Source: JBHFEI01 sp041928815 (GTDB lineage: Bacteria; Pseudomonadota; Alphaproteobacteria; Rhizobiales; Rhizobiaceae). From it: a stretch of DNA of 64,000 nt. The translations under genes and the position numbers were made by a program. How positions within the stretch are numbered: the first letter of the stretch is position 1; each line of letters begins with the position of its first letter. The stretch spans positions 124,001 to 188,000 of the forward strand of contig NZ_JBHFEI010000006.1 in NCBI RefSeq assembly GCF_041928815.1, written 5' to 3'. This document shows positions 10,377 through 18,776 of this stretch, one piece after another. Below the pieces are notes generated by a model. The model made no database searches. It was not told the DNA's origin and saw nothing but the letters and a program-made list of their open reading frames with translations.

Positions 10377-10813
10377 ATCCGGTCGGCGCGCGCTTCGAAG
10401 GCCTCGGAGAACATGCGGAAGGCGCGGTCGAACATCGATCCCATCAGCGCGCCGAGGATGCGGCTCTTGAACTCGTAGTCGATGAAGAAATGGACCTCGG
10501 AGGTCGTCTCGCCCAAGGGCGAAAACCGCCAGCGATTGTCGAGGTAGCGGAACGGCCCGTCGATATATTTGACGTCGATCGCCCGCTCCGGCCGGTTGAT
10601 CAGCACCTGCGTGGTGAAGGTTTCCCGTATCGCCTTGTAGCCAACGGTCATCTCGGCGATCAGCAGCGCCTTGTCGTCACGCTCCTTGCGCGAGCGAACG
10701 GTCAGGCCCTCGCAAAGCGGCAGGAATTCGGGATAGCGCTCGACATCGGCGACGAGGTCGAACATCTGCTCGGCGGTGTGGTTGACGCTGCGGCGTGTCT
10801 CGAACTGGGGCAT
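10364..10813 (-). CDS. COQ10/RatA-type START-domain protein (polyketide cyclase family)
   Basis: A 149-residue SRPBCC fold protein of the Coq10/RatA type. It begins with FETRRSVNHTAEQMFDLVADVERYPEFLPLC, the family signature, and contains FRYLDNRWRFSP and VHFFIDYEFKS, with a C-terminal helix carrying MFDRAFRMF. Coq10 proteins bind ubiquinone and assist respiration; the E. coli member RatA has been described as a toxin that blocks 70S assembly. In alphaproteobacteria this gene commonly follows lipA, as here, so a respiratory role is the likelier reading. Confidence 0.88.
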   Translation of the reverse strand: MPQFETRRSVNHTAEQMFDLVADVERYPEFLPLCEGLTVRSRKERDDKALLIAEMTVGYKAIRETFTTQVLINRPERAIDVKYIDGPFRYLDNRWRFSPLGETTSEVHFFIDYEFKSRILGALMGSMFDRAFRMFSEAFEARADRIYTS

Positions 10814-10822
10814 GGAACGCAG

Positions 10823-11416
10823 TTAATGACGCTGCCCGAGAAGGACAAGAAGATTGTCGCCCTCCGCGTAGGATTTCAGCGGGATGACGGGAATATCGGG
10901 ACGATGTGCCGCAATCATGGCCAGGATCTCCGGCACCTCGACGGCATCGAAATTCCAGATGTAGCGCAGGAATTCAAGGTCGATCTTCTCCGTGCATCCG
11001 TCCGCCATTTCCGGCCGTGACCGTCCGCGATAGCGCCACCAGCGCCTGAGAACGCCTGACAGCGCGACGCGGCGCGGCGGACAACGGAAAATGATGAGAT
11101 CTGCCCGGGCGAGACGGACGGGCAGGCTCCCCGGGCTGTTGCCATCCATGATCCAGCGTGGCTCAGCCGCCGCATCGGCGATGAGCCGGCCGATCTCCGG
11201 TCGCGGCCGCAGGCGCCAGCCCGGACGCCAGAAGAAATCCCGATCCATCGACAGGTAGCGCAGGTCGAGAGACCGCGCGAGTGCCTGCGCCAGCGTGCTC
11301 TTGCCCGTCCCGGCATTGCCGATCACGAGCATGCGTTCAGCTTTCGCAAGGTGCGCGATGGCGTCTTTTTCGTCCACGAGGTTGAGATCCGACAACAATT
11401 GCGTCGGCACGATCAC
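10823..11416 (-). CDS. P-loop NTPase, adenylate-kinase/FlaR-like
   Basis: A small nucleotide-binding protein with Walker A at about residues 33-41 (GNAGTGKST) and the DRDFFWRPGWR segment typical of the DNA topology modulation FlaR-like family. A run of arginines (RRWWRYRGRSR) resembles a lid. The real role is unknown; the family is usually annotated as kinase or topology modulation protein on weak grounds. The start is GTG with a good GGAAGGGG upstream. It sits between the lipA terminator and the COQ10-type gene, 9 bases from the latter, so those two are likely cotranscribed. Confidence 0.75.
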   Translation of the reverse strand: MIVPTQLLSDLNLVDEKDAIAHLAKAERMLVIGNAGTGKSTLAQALARSLDLRYLSMDRDFFWRPGWRLRPRPEIGRLIADAAAEPRWIMDGNSPGSLPVRLARADLIIFRCPPRRVALSGVLRRWWRYRGRSRPEMADGCTEKIDLEFLRYIWNFDAVEVPEILAMIAAHRPDIPVIPLKSYAEGDNLLVLLGQRH

Positions 11417-11436
11417 GTCCCCTTCCGGTCAAAGAG

Positions 11437-11470
11437 AAAAAAGCGGGCCACGGCGCCTGCCATGACCCGC
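11437..11470 (-). terminator. Rho-independent terminator after lipA
   Basis: On the minus strand a 12-base stem (GCGGGTCATGGC with GCCGTGGCCCGC, two G-U pairs) and a 4-base loop are followed directly by six T residues. It starts about 23 bases after the lipA stop. Clear intrinsic terminator structure. Confidence 0.85.
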
Positions 11471-11493
11471 CCGTTGGCGTCTGTGGGATACGT

Positions 11494-12480
11494 CTATTCG
11501 GCAGCGGCAACCAGCAGCTTCCGGTCCCGCGCGGCCTTCAGCCGGGCAAAATCGTCGCCGGCATGGTGCGAGGAGCGCGTCAGCGGGCTCGACGACACCA
11601 TCAGGAAGCCCTTGGTATAGGCGACGGTCTCGTAGGACTTGAACTCGTCCGGCGTGACGAAGCGCTCGACCTTGTGGTGCTTGCGGGTCGGCTGCAGGTA
11701 CTGGCCGATCGTCAGGAAGTCGACATCGGCTGTGCGCAGGTCGTCCATGAGCTGGAGCACCTCGTTGCGCTCCTCGCCGAGGCCGACCATGATGCCGGAC
11801 TTGGTGAACATCGACGGATCGATCTCCTTCACCCGCTGCAGGAGCCGGACGGAATGGAAATAGCGCGCGCCCGGGCGCACCGTCAGGTAATTGCCGGGTA
11901 CCGTCTCCATGTTGTGGTTGAAGACATCCGGCTTTGCGGCGACAACACGCTCGAGCGCGCCGGGCTTTTTCAGGAAGTCCGGCGTCAGGATCTCGATCGT
12001 TGTCAGCGGCGAGGCGGCGCGGATCGCCCGGATCACCTTCTCGAAATGCTCGGCACCGCCGTCGTCAAGATCGTCGCGGTCGACCGAGGTGATCACGACG
12101 TGGGAGAGGCCCATCTCCTTCACGGCCCGGCCGACGCTCTCCGGTTCGTCCGGATCGAGCGCGTTCGGCCTGCCGGTCGCGACGTTGCAGAAGGCGCAGG
12201 CGCGGGTACAGATCTCGCCCATGATCATGAAGGTCGCGTGCTTCTTGTCCCAGCACTCGCCGATGTTCGGGCAGCCCGCCTCCTCGCAGACGGTGACGAG
12301 CTTGTTGGTCTTCACGATCGAACGGGTTTCGAGATAGCCCTTCGACATCGGCGCCTTGACGCGGATCCAGTCGGGCTTCGGCAGCACCTCGGTGTCGGGC
12401 CTGTGCGCCTTTTCCGGATGGCGGACGCGCTTTTCGCCCTCTTGGGCCGGAGACGCGGTACGGTCGAGAATGGTCACCAT
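11494..12480 (-). CDS. lipA: Lipoyl synthase LipA
   Basis: Radical-SAM enzyme that inserts two sulfurs into octanoylated lipoyl domains. It has the N-terminal auxiliary cluster motif CEEAGCPNIGEC (cysteines at about 67, 72, 78) and the radical-SAM motif CTRACAFC (about 93-100). Further motifs are VDRDDLDDGGA and HNMETV, and a C-terminal SSPLTRSSHHAGDD with the RSS serine that ligates the auxiliary cluster. 328 aa, full length. Its targets, the lipoyl domains of PdhB and PdhC, are encoded a few kilobases upstream on the same strand. Confidence 0.97.
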   Translation of the reverse strand: MVTILDRTASPAQEGEKRVRHPEKAHRPDTEVLPKPDWIRVKAPMSKGYLETRSIVKTNKLVTVCEEAGCPNIGECWDKKHATFMIMGEICTRACAFCNVATGRPNALDPDEPESVGRAVKEMGLSHVVITSVDRDDLDDGGAEHFEKVIRAIRAASPLTTIEILTPDFLKKPGALERVVAAKPDVFNHNMETVPGNYLTVRPGARYFHSVRLLQRVKEIDPSMFTKSGIMVGLGEERNEVLQLMDDLRTADVDFLTIGQYLQPTRKHHKVERFVTPDEFKSYETVAYTKGFLMVSSSPLTRSSHHAGDDFARLKAARDRKLLVAAAE

Positions 12481-12619
12481 GTCGAAACAGTCCTGTCGCG
12501 ATGCCGCGCTCTCATGGCGGCCTTCGACCTATATAGACGGTCCGACGACAAATGTCAGGCCGCCCACGGCAGAGCGGCCCGTCAAATTCGCAGGTTTTGT
12601 AAAAAATTTTCACACTTCC

Positions 12620-12874
12620 CTATCGCCGGACGGCCCTGCCGATGGCGATTAGGATGCAGGCGCCGATGAAGCCGACGATCAGGTAGACGATCAGGCCCGT
12701 ACCGGTATAGATCCCGGCGACGCTGAGGACGAAGTTCAGCGCGGCCGCGCCGATGATGCCGAGGATGATGTTCATGAACAGCCCCATGTTGCTGTTCATG
12801 AACTTTTCCGCCAGCCAGCCGGCCAGACCGCCGACGACGATGGCACCGATGAGGCCCACACCGTTCAGATCCAT
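12620..12874 (-). CDS. GlsB/YeaQ/YmgE-family stress membrane protein
   Basis: An 84-residue very hydrophobic protein with three predicted transmembrane helices and the glycine-rich pattern of the transglycosylase-associated GlsB/YeaQ family (VGGLAGWLAEKFM, GIIGAAALNFVL). Molecular function is unknown; relatives are induced by general stress. The start at 12874 is chosen because AAAGGAG lies 6 bases before this ATG; the frame is open 12 codons further up but those encode the Shine-Dalgarno region. An EcfG-type promoter lies directly upstream, giving independent stress control inside the lpdA-lipA run. Confidence 0.87.
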   Translation of the reverse strand: MDLNGVGLIGAIVVGGLAGWLAEKFMNSNMGLFMNIILGIIGAAALNFVLSVAGIYTGTGLIVYLIVGFIGACILIAIGRAVRR

Positions 12875-12910
12875 GGAAATCTCCTTTGGGTTCAATTTCA
12901 ACGCTTTCAC

Positions 12911-12935
12911 AACGCGATGAACCCAGAAATGTTCC
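12911..12935 (-). promoter_or_regulatory. EcfG (RpoE2)-type general stress promoter of the GlsB-like gene
   Basis: Minus strand GGAAC (12935-12931), exactly 16 bases, then CGTT (12914-12911). This matches the alphaproteobacterial EcfG consensus GGAAC-N16/17-CGTT. It lies about 37 bases before the ATG of a stress-family membrane protein, so position and target both fit. Confidence 0.75.
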
Positions 12936-12942
12936 AGAGCCG

Positions 12943-14388
12943 TCAGGCATTCAGCGCCCGGCCATAGGCGTCGAGCACGCTTTCCTTCAGCGTTTCGGAG
13001 ATGGTCGGATGCGGGAAGATCGTGTGCATCAGTTCCTCCTCCGTCGTCTCGAGGTTCATGGCGACGACAAAACCCTGGATCAGCTCCGTGACCTCGGCGC
13101 CGACCAGATGGGCGCCGATGAGTTCGCCGGTCTTCCTGTCGAAAATCGTCTTCACCAGGCCCTGGTCCTCGCCGAGCGCGATCGCCTTGCCGTTGGCGAC
13201 GAAGGGGAAACGGCCGACACGAATGTCGCGGCCCTGCTCCTTCGCCTTCGCTTCCGTGAGACCAACGGAGGCGACCTGCGGATGGCAGTAGGTGCAGCCG
13301 GGGATCTTCGCCTTGTCCATCGGATGGACATTCGGCAGGCCGGCGATCTTTTCGACGCAGATGACCGCCTCATGCTCCGCCTTGTGCGCCAGCATCGGCG
13401 GGCCTGCGACGTCGCCGATCGCATAGATGCCAGGAACGCTGGTGCGGCCGTAGCCGTCGATCTGGATGAAGCCGCGATCCGTCTTCACGCCGACCGCCTC
13501 GAGCCCGATGTTCTCGACATTGGCCTGCACGCCGACGGCCGAGATCATCCGGTCGGCGGTGATCGTCACAGTCGAGCCGTCCTTCTTCTCGACGGTCGCG
13601 GTGATGGAATTGGCGCCCTTCTCCACCTTGGCGACCTTGGCCTCGAGATGGATCTTCATGCCCTGCTTCTCGAACTGCTTCTTCGCCAGCGCGGAGATCT
13701 CCGCATCCTCGACCGGCATGACCTGGCCCATCACCTCGACGACGGTCACGTCGACGCCCATGGTGCGGTAGAAGGAGGCGAATTCGATGCCGATCGCGCC
13801 CGAGCCCATGACCAGCAGCGACTTCGGCATCTCCTCCGGCTTCATCGCCTCGAAATAGGTCCAGATCAGCTTGCCGTCCGGCTCGATGCCGGGCAGCGCG
13901 CGCGGCCGGGCGCCGGTGGCGAGGATGATGTGCTTGGCCGTGTAGGTGCCCTCGCCGAGCGTGTTCTTCGGCTGCGGCGCCTGCGGCTGCACCGCCGGCT
14001 TGGAGGATTTGCCGACGACGATCTCGCCGGGCTTGGTCAGCTTCGCCTCGCCCCAGATGATGTCGACCTTGTTCTTCTTCATGAGAAACCCGACGCCGCC
14101 GTTCATGCGGGTGGCGATGCCGCGCGAACGGGCGACGATCGCCTTCAGGTCCGGCGTCACCGCCCCCTCGATCCTGATGCCGTAATCGCCCGGATGCTGG
14201 GCATAGTGCAGGATCTCGGCCGAACGCAGCAGCGCCTTGGTCGGGATGCAGCCCCAGTTGGAGCAGATGCCGGCGAGGTGCTCGCGCTCGACGATCGCCG
14301 TCTTCAGCCCGAGCTGGGCGGCGCGGATCGCGGCGATATAGCCGCCGGGGCCGGAGCCGATCACGATGAGGTCGTAGGTCTGAGCCAT
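12943..14388 (-). CDS. lpdA: Dihydrolipoyl dehydrogenase (E3)
   Basis: FAD flavoenzyme that reoxidises dihydrolipoamide of the pyruvate dehydrogenase complex, passing electrons to NAD. Motifs are the FAD-binding GSGPGGYIAAIRAAQLG (about 11-27), the redox-active disulfide CSNWGC (about 42-47), the NAD-binding GSGAIGIEFASFY, the second FAD motif YAIGDVAGPPMLAHKA, and the C-terminal HPHPTISE carrying the active-site His-Glu pair. 481 aa; a proline/glutamine stretch (VQPQAPQPKN) near residue 130 is a small insertion. It lies downstream of pdhC, separated by an SGNH hydrolase and an unknown membrane gene. Confidence 0.97.
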   Translation of the reverse strand: MAQTYDLIVIGSGPGGYIAAIRAAQLGLKTAIVEREHLAGICSNWGCIPTKALLRSAEILHYAQHPGDYGIRIEGAVTPDLKAIVARSRGIATRMNGGVGFLMKKNKVDIIWGEAKLTKPGEIVVGKSSKPAVQPQAPQPKNTLGEGTYTAKHIILATGARPRALPGIEPDGKLIWTYFEAMKPEEMPKSLLVMGSGAIGIEFASFYRTMGVDVTVVEVMGQVMPVEDAEISALAKKQFEKQGMKIHLEAKVAKVEKGANSITATVEKKDGSTVTITADRMISAVGVQANVENIGLEAVGVKTDRGFIQIDGYGRTSVPGIYAIGDVAGPPMLAHKAEHEAVICVEKIAGLPNVHPMDKAKIPGCTYCHPQVASVGLTEAKAKEQGRDIRVGRFPFVANGKAIALGEDQGLVKTIFDRKTGELIGAHLVGAEVTELIQGFVVAMNLETTEEELMHTIFPHPTISETLKESVLDAYGRALNA

Positions 14389-14438
14389 CTGGTGTTCCTG
14401 CCTTTGTCAGATGCGGCCGTTGCCGCTTATGGTCGTCG

Positions 14439-15077
14439 TCACAGTCCGAGCATCATGCGGACCACGGGTTCGAGGCCACGTCCGATCGCCCGCGTATTCT
14501 CCGCGTCGAGATGGACGCCGTCGAGCGGCGTCGTTTTTGCCACCGACCCCGCATCGAAGAAGCCGCACTCCTCCTCGTCGGCGAGATCAGCATAGAGCGA
14601 GGCCAGCATCGCCGATTGCTCGACGCCGCCGGAAAACATCGCGGCGAACTGGCTGTTCGCCGTTTCGCAAAGCGGCGGCGGTGACACGATGAGGATGTCG
14701 GGAATGTCGTAGTCGAACGGCCAGACATGGTGACGCACTAGCCGGATCAGCCGCGCCATGCCCTGCGCCGAATCGGAGGCGCGGCCCGCAACGACCGGCT
14801 TCATGTCGTTGGCGCCGAGCAGGAGGATGACGAGATCGAGCGGCGCGTGGGTCTGGAGGAGCGTCGGCAGGGTGCGCGCGCCATTGCGGTCGCAATCGGC
14901 GAGGTGGTCGTCGAAGGCGGTGGTCCGACCGTTCAGCCCCTCGGCGATGACGTTGACGCCGGACCCAAGCGCAGCTTGGAGCACCGAGGGCCATCGATCC
15001 TCATAGGCATGCCGCCCGAGCGTTTCGGCGCTGTAGCCCCAGGTGAGGCTGTCGCCATAGCAGAGGATGGATTTCAT
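14439..15077 (-). CDS. SGNH/GDSL-type hydrolase
   Basis: A 212-residue serine esterase/lipase of the SGNH superfamily. Block I reads CYGDSLTWG with the nucleophile serine at about residue 9, block II glycine is in EGLNGRT, block III is LLGANDMK, and block V is DGVHLDAEN with the catalytic Asp-His pair. No signal peptide, so it is cytosolic. Rhizobial relatives, including arylesterases, commonly sit between lpdA and pdhC. The natural substrate cannot be told. The ATG at 15077 is preferred over one four codons upstream. Confidence 0.87.
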   Translation of the reverse strand: MKSILCYGDSLTWGYSAETLGRHAYEDRWPSVLQAALGSGVNVIAEGLNGRTTAFDDHLADCDRNGARTLPTLLQTHAPLDLVILLLGANDMKPVVAGRASDSAQGMARLIRLVRHHVWPFDYDIPDILIVSPPPLCETANSQFAAMFSGGVEQSAMLASLYADLADEEECGFFDAGSVAKTTPLDGVHLDAENTRAIGRGLEPVVRMMLGL

Positions 15078-15085
15078 CGGCGACC

Positions 15086-15616
15086 TCATCCAGAGTTACG
15101 AACGAATGGCCATGGCAGCTTTTCAATTTCCACGGATGGCCAGATTTCACCATGCCCCACATCCGATAACGCCGAAAGGACAAGCCATCGACTAACGAGC
15201 ACGGTCAGGATGCAGGGTACACCGCAGAAAGCGCCGACGACGATCGCTTCGATCAGAAAGGCATCGTCGCCTTTGATGTAAGACGTCGCGACCACCAAAG
15301 CGACAAAGGCACCAAGAATCAAGATGACGAGCAACGAATGCCCGATACCAAGCACCCGGTTTCTTGCCTTGCAAAACTGCGCAATGAACGAGGCCAAACC
15401 CGCTGCGACCGCGACAGGAAAGACATTGAAGCCAATAGCGCTGAACATCTGCCCGTCTGATATGAACTGATCCATTCCGACTAAAGCGAAGACAAACAGT
15501 CCAAGCCAAAATGCGATAATGCCAGCGACCCCTGAAAAAAACGTCGCAAAAAGCGACACACCCAATGCCTGGAGCACTCGACCAGCCAAGGGTGCCGCTT
15601 TTTGCTCTTCGCTCAT
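15086..15616 (-). CDS. Unrecognised four-helix membrane protein in the pdh cluster
   Basis: I do not recognise the family. The 176-residue product has about four hydrophobic helices (around residues 15-50, 62-82, 92-115 and 122-145) and a polar C-terminal tail ending VRNSG. It starts 14 bases after pdhC ends and finishes 8 bases before the SGNH hydrolase, so it is probably cotranscribed. Codon use looks less GC-biased than the flanking genes (many AAA, TCA and ATA codons), which suggests more recent acquisition. Likely a real gene because of tight spacing and long hydrophobic segments. Confidence 0.65.
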   Translation of the reverse strand: MSEEQKAAPLAGRVLQALGVSLFATFFSGVAGIIAFWLGLFVFALVGMDQFISDGQMFSAIGFNVFPVAVAAGLASFIAQFCKARNRVLGIGHSLLVILILGAFVALVVATSYIKGDDAFLIEAIVVGAFCGVPCILTVLVSRWLVLSALSDVGHGEIWPSVEIEKLPWPFVRNSG

Positions 15617-15630
15617 CGCCTTGAGATGCC

Positions 15631-16968
15631 TCAGACCAGCATCGCCATCGGGTTCTCGATGTAACGCTTGAACGCGCCGAGCAATTCGGCACCCAAGGCA
15701 CCATCCACGGCACGGTGGTCGGTCGAGAGCGTCACTGTCATCACCGTGGCGATCACCATCTGCTTGTTCCTGACGACCACGCGCTCCTCGCCCGCGCCGA
15801 CCGCGAGGATCGTCGCATGCGGCGGGTTGACGACGGCGGCGAAGTCCTTAACGCCCATCATGCCCATGTTGGAGACCGCCGTCGTGCCGCCCTGGTATTC
15901 CTCGGGCTTCAGCTTGCGGTCCTTGGCGCGCTTGCCGAGATCCTTCATCTCGTTGGAGATCGCCGACAGGCTCTTCGTCTCGGCCGCGCGGATGATCGGC
16001 GTGATCAGGCCGCCGGGGATCGACACGGCGACGCCGACATCGGCGTGCTTGTGCTTGACCATGTTGGTCTCGGTCCAGGAGACATTGGCATCCGGCACGT
16101 CGCGGAGAGCCAAAGCGAGCGCCTTGATCACCATGTCGTTGACCGAGAGCTTGTAGGCCGGCTTGCCGTCCCGCTCCGGCGCGGCCGCGTTGATCTGGGC
16201 GCGCAGCGCCAGCAGCGCGTCGAGCTCGCAATCGACCGAGACGTAGAAATGCGGGATGGTCTGCTTCGATTCCTGCAGCCGCTTGGCGATCGTCTTGCGC
16301 ATGCTGTCATGCGGAACGAGGTCGTAGGAGCCCGCGGCGAAGTTCTTCAGCACCGCCTCGTCGGACATGCCCTTCGGCGCCGGCGCCGGGGCGCTCGCAG
16401 CCGCAGGTGCCGCTGCCGGCGCGGCGGGCTTCGGCGTGCCGCCGCTGACCGCCGCCTTCTCGATATCGCTCTTGACGACGCGGCCATGCGGACCGGAGCC
16501 GCTGATCGCGGTCAGGTCCAGGCCGGCTTCCTTCGCGAGCCTGCGGGCGAGCGGCGAGGCGAAGATTCGGTTGCCGTCGGCGGAAACCGGGGCCGGGGTC
16601 GAGGCGGCCGGCGCCGTGTCGGCGACCGGCTTGGCGGCCTCCTTCGACGGCTCGGCCACCTTCGGCGCGTCGGCGGCAGCGGGTGCGGCCTTCTCCCCGC
16701 CGGAGACGGCGGCCGAGACATCCTCGCCGTCGGCGGCGAGCACGGCGATCAGCGCATTGACCTTGACGCCCTCGGTGCCGGCCGGGACGACGAGCTTCGC
16801 CACGACGCCCTCATCGACAGCCTCGACTTCCATCGTCGCCTTGTCGGTCTCGATCTCGGCGATGACGTCGCCCGACTTGACCGTATCGCCTTCCTTGACC
16901 AGCCACTTGGAGAGGTTGCCCTCCTCCATCGTCGGCGAGAGGGCGGGCATGGTGATGTTGATCGGCAT
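15631..16968 (-). CDS. pdhC: Pyruvate dehydrogenase E2, dihydrolipoamide acetyltransferase
   Basis: Core of the pyruvate dehydrogenase complex. There is one N-terminal lipoyl domain with the lipoylated lysine in ETDKATME (about residue 43), an Ala/Pro-rich linker, a peripheral-subunit-binding domain (IFASPLARRLAKEAGLDL, GRVVKSDI), a second flexible linker, and the acyltransferase domain ending with the catalytic HRAVDGALGAELL. 445 aa, the usual size for the single-lipoyl rhizobial E2. It lies 18 bases after pdhB. Confidence 0.97.
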   Translation of the reverse strand: MPINITMPALSPTMEEGNLSKWLVKEGDTVKSGDVIAEIETDKATMEVEAVDEGVVAKLVVPAGTEGVKVNALIAVLAADGEDVSAAVSGGEKAAPAAADAPKVAEPSKEAAKPVADTAPAASTPAPVSADGNRIFASPLARRLAKEAGLDLTAISGSGPHGRVVKSDIEKAAVSGGTPKPAAPAAAPAAASAPAPAPKGMSDEAVLKNFAAGSYDLVPHDSMRKTIAKRLQESKQTIPHFYVSVDCELDALLALRAQINAAAPERDGKPAYKLSVNDMVIKALALALRDVPDANVSWTETNMVKHKHADVGVAVSIPGGLITPIIRAAETKSLSAISNEMKDLGKRAKDRKLKPEEYQGGTTAVSNMGMMGVKDFAAVVNPPHATILAVGAGEERVVVRNKQMVIATVMTVTLSTDHRAVDGALGAELLGAFKRYIENPMAMLV

Positions 16969-16986
16969 GGTTGCTGCCCTCCCCGG

Positions 16987-18375
16987 TTACTTCTTGTAGC
17001 AGACGGTCTTCACCGCCTCGACGACCTCGCCGACCGTCGGCAGGGCGAGCTTCTCGAGGTTGGCCGCATAGGGCATCGGCACATCCTTGCCGGCGATCGT
17101 CAGGATCGGCGCGTCGAGATAGTCGAAGGCCTGCTGCATCACGCGGGTAGCGATCTCGCTGCCGACGGAGGACTGCGGGAACCCTTCCTCGACGGTGACG
17201 AGGCGGCCGGTCTTCTTCACCGATTCGATCACCGCCGGCAGGTCCATCGGCCGGATGGTGCGAAGATCGATGATCTCGACGTCGATGCCGTCCTTCTCAA
17301 GCTCGGCGGCCGCCTTGACCGCATAGGTCATGCCGATGCCGAAGGAGACGATGGTCGCGTCCTTGCCCGTGCGGTGGATGCGCGCCTTGCCGATCGGCAG
17401 GACGAAATCGTCCATCTTCGGCACGTCGAAGGAATGGCCGTAAAGGATTTCGTTCTCGAGGAAGACGACCGGGTTCGGATCGCGGATCGCCGCCTTCAAG
17501 AGGCCCTTCGCATCCGCCGCCGTGTAGGGCATGACGACCTTCAGGCCGGGAACATGGCTGTACCAGGCGGCGTAACACTGCGAGTGCTGCGCGCCGACGC
17601 GGGCGGCGGCCCCGCTCGGGCCGCGGAACACGATCGGCGCGCCCATCTGGCCGCCGGACATGTAGAGCGTCTTTGCCGCCGAATTGATGATGTGGTCGAT
17701 CGCCTGCATGGCGAAGTTGAAGGTCATGAACTCGACGACCGGCTTCAGGCCCGTCATCGCCGCGCCGACGCCGATGCCGGCAAACCCATGTTCGGTGATC
17801 GGCGTGTCGATGACGCGGCGCGCGCCGAACTCCTGCAGCAGGCCTTGCGTGATCTTGTAGGCGCCCTGGTATTCGGCGACCTCCTCGCCCATGACGAAGA
17901 CGTCGTCGTCGCGGCGCATCTCCTCGGCCATAGCGTCGCGCAATGCCTCGCGCACGGTGGTCGAGACCATCTCGGTGCCGGTGGGGATCGCCGGATCGGC
18001 GGGCACCTCGGCCTTCGGCTGCGCCGGAACGGGGGCGCTCGCCGAGCCCGTCTCCGTCGGCTTTTCGGCCTGCTCGACCTGGGGCGCCCGTTCTTCCCTC
18101 GCCTTCGGCGCGGAAACGTCGGCGGCGCTTTCGCCGTCCTGCAGCAGGACGGCGATCGCCGTGTTGACCTTGACGCCCTCGGTGCCGGCCTCGATCAGGA
18201 GCTTGCCGATGACGCCCTCGTCGACCGCCTCCACTTCCATCGTCGCCTTGTCGGTCTCGATTTCGGCGATGACGTCACCGGAGACGACCTTGTCGCCCTC
18301 CTGCTTCAGCCATTTCGACAGCTTGCCTTCTTCCATGGTCGGCGACAGGGCAGGCATCAGGATTTCTATCGACAT
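16987..18375 (-). CDS. pdhB: Pyruvate dehydrogenase E1 beta subunit with N-terminal lipoyl domain
   Basis: Beta subunit of the thiamine-diphosphate E1. An extra lipoyl domain occupies residues 1-80 (lipoylated lysine in ETDKATME), then a linker rich in Ala/Pro/Glu, then the transketolase-like domain from about 140 (REALRDAMAEEM, MGEEVAEYQGAYK, ITEHGFAGIGVGAA) and the C-terminal domain (GKDATIVSFGIG, IIDLRTIRPMD). The lipoyl fusion is characteristic of alphaproteobacteria, so LipA has two targets in this operon. 107 bases separate it from the small ORF upstream. Confidence 0.97.
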   Translation of the reverse strand: MSIEILMPALSPTMEEGKLSKWLKQEGDKVVSGDVIAEIETDKATMEVEAVDEGVIGKLLIEAGTEGVKVNTAIAVLLQDGESAADVSAPKAREERAPQVEQAEKPTETGSASAPVPAQPKAEVPADPAIPTGTEMVSTTVREALRDAMAEEMRRDDDVFVMGEEVAEYQGAYKITQGLLQEFGARRVIDTPITEHGFAGIGVGAAMTGLKPVVEFMTFNFAMQAIDHIINSAAKTLYMSGGQMGAPIVFRGPSGAAARVGAQHSQCYAAWYSHVPGLKVVMPYTAADAKGLLKAAIRDPNPVVFLENEILYGHSFDVPKMDDFVLPIGKARIHRTGKDATIVSFGIGMTYAVKAAAELEKDGIDVEIIDLRTIRPMDLPAVIESVKKTGRLVTVEEGFPQSSVGSEIATRVMQQAFDYLDAPILTIAGKDVPMPYAANLEKLALPTVGEVVEAVKTVCYKK

Positions 18376-18482
18376 CGTTCCTCACCTAGTGTGTTGACCG
18401 GGACCCTCGCAGGCCTCTGGCCGCGCCCCCGCCCTCGTTCATGCTGTTTTACGCCAGTCGCGCCGTCTTTGCCATCACACCG

Positions 18483-18761
18483 TCACTGCGCCGAAATCTT
18501 CAGCCAGAGGAGCGCGACGAGGCCGGCGACCAGCGCGACGATCGAAATCACCTGCCCGGCCCGGTACCACAACGGCAAGGGGCCGAACCTTGCTTCCCGC
18601 TCGAGTGCGGCGCGGCGGCGCGCCGACGATCCGTCCAGATAGCGGGCGAAGGATCGCCCGTAGTCCAAGAGGCTTGCCGCCACATGCCAGAAGAACCAGC
18701 CGAACAGCGCAATCGCCGCGACGACGAGCGCGAGACCGTAAAGATCGATCGACGCGCCCAT
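18483..18761 (-). CDS. Small two-helix membrane protein between pdhA and pdhB
   Basis: A 92-residue protein with one hydrophobic helix at about 8-32, a charged cytosolic-type middle (SSARRRAALEREARFG) and a second helix at about 67-88. I recognise no family. It begins 15 bases after pdhA ends and is followed by 107 bases before pdhB. pdhA and pdhB are usually adjacent in relatives, so this is an insertion or a lineage-specific gene. The hydrophobic pattern and spacing favour a real gene. Confidence 0.6.
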   Translation of the reverse strand: MGASIDLYGLALVVAAIALFGWFFWHVAASLLDYGRSFARYLDGSSARRRAALEREARFGPLPLWYRAGQVISIVALVAGLVALLWLKISAQ

Positions 18762-18776
18762 CCGCGGAAATCTGCC

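Noticed and set aside
15715..18642. A 975-codon plus-strand open frame
   Set aside because: Antisense to pdhC and pdhB, compositionally an antisense translation with no recognisable family.
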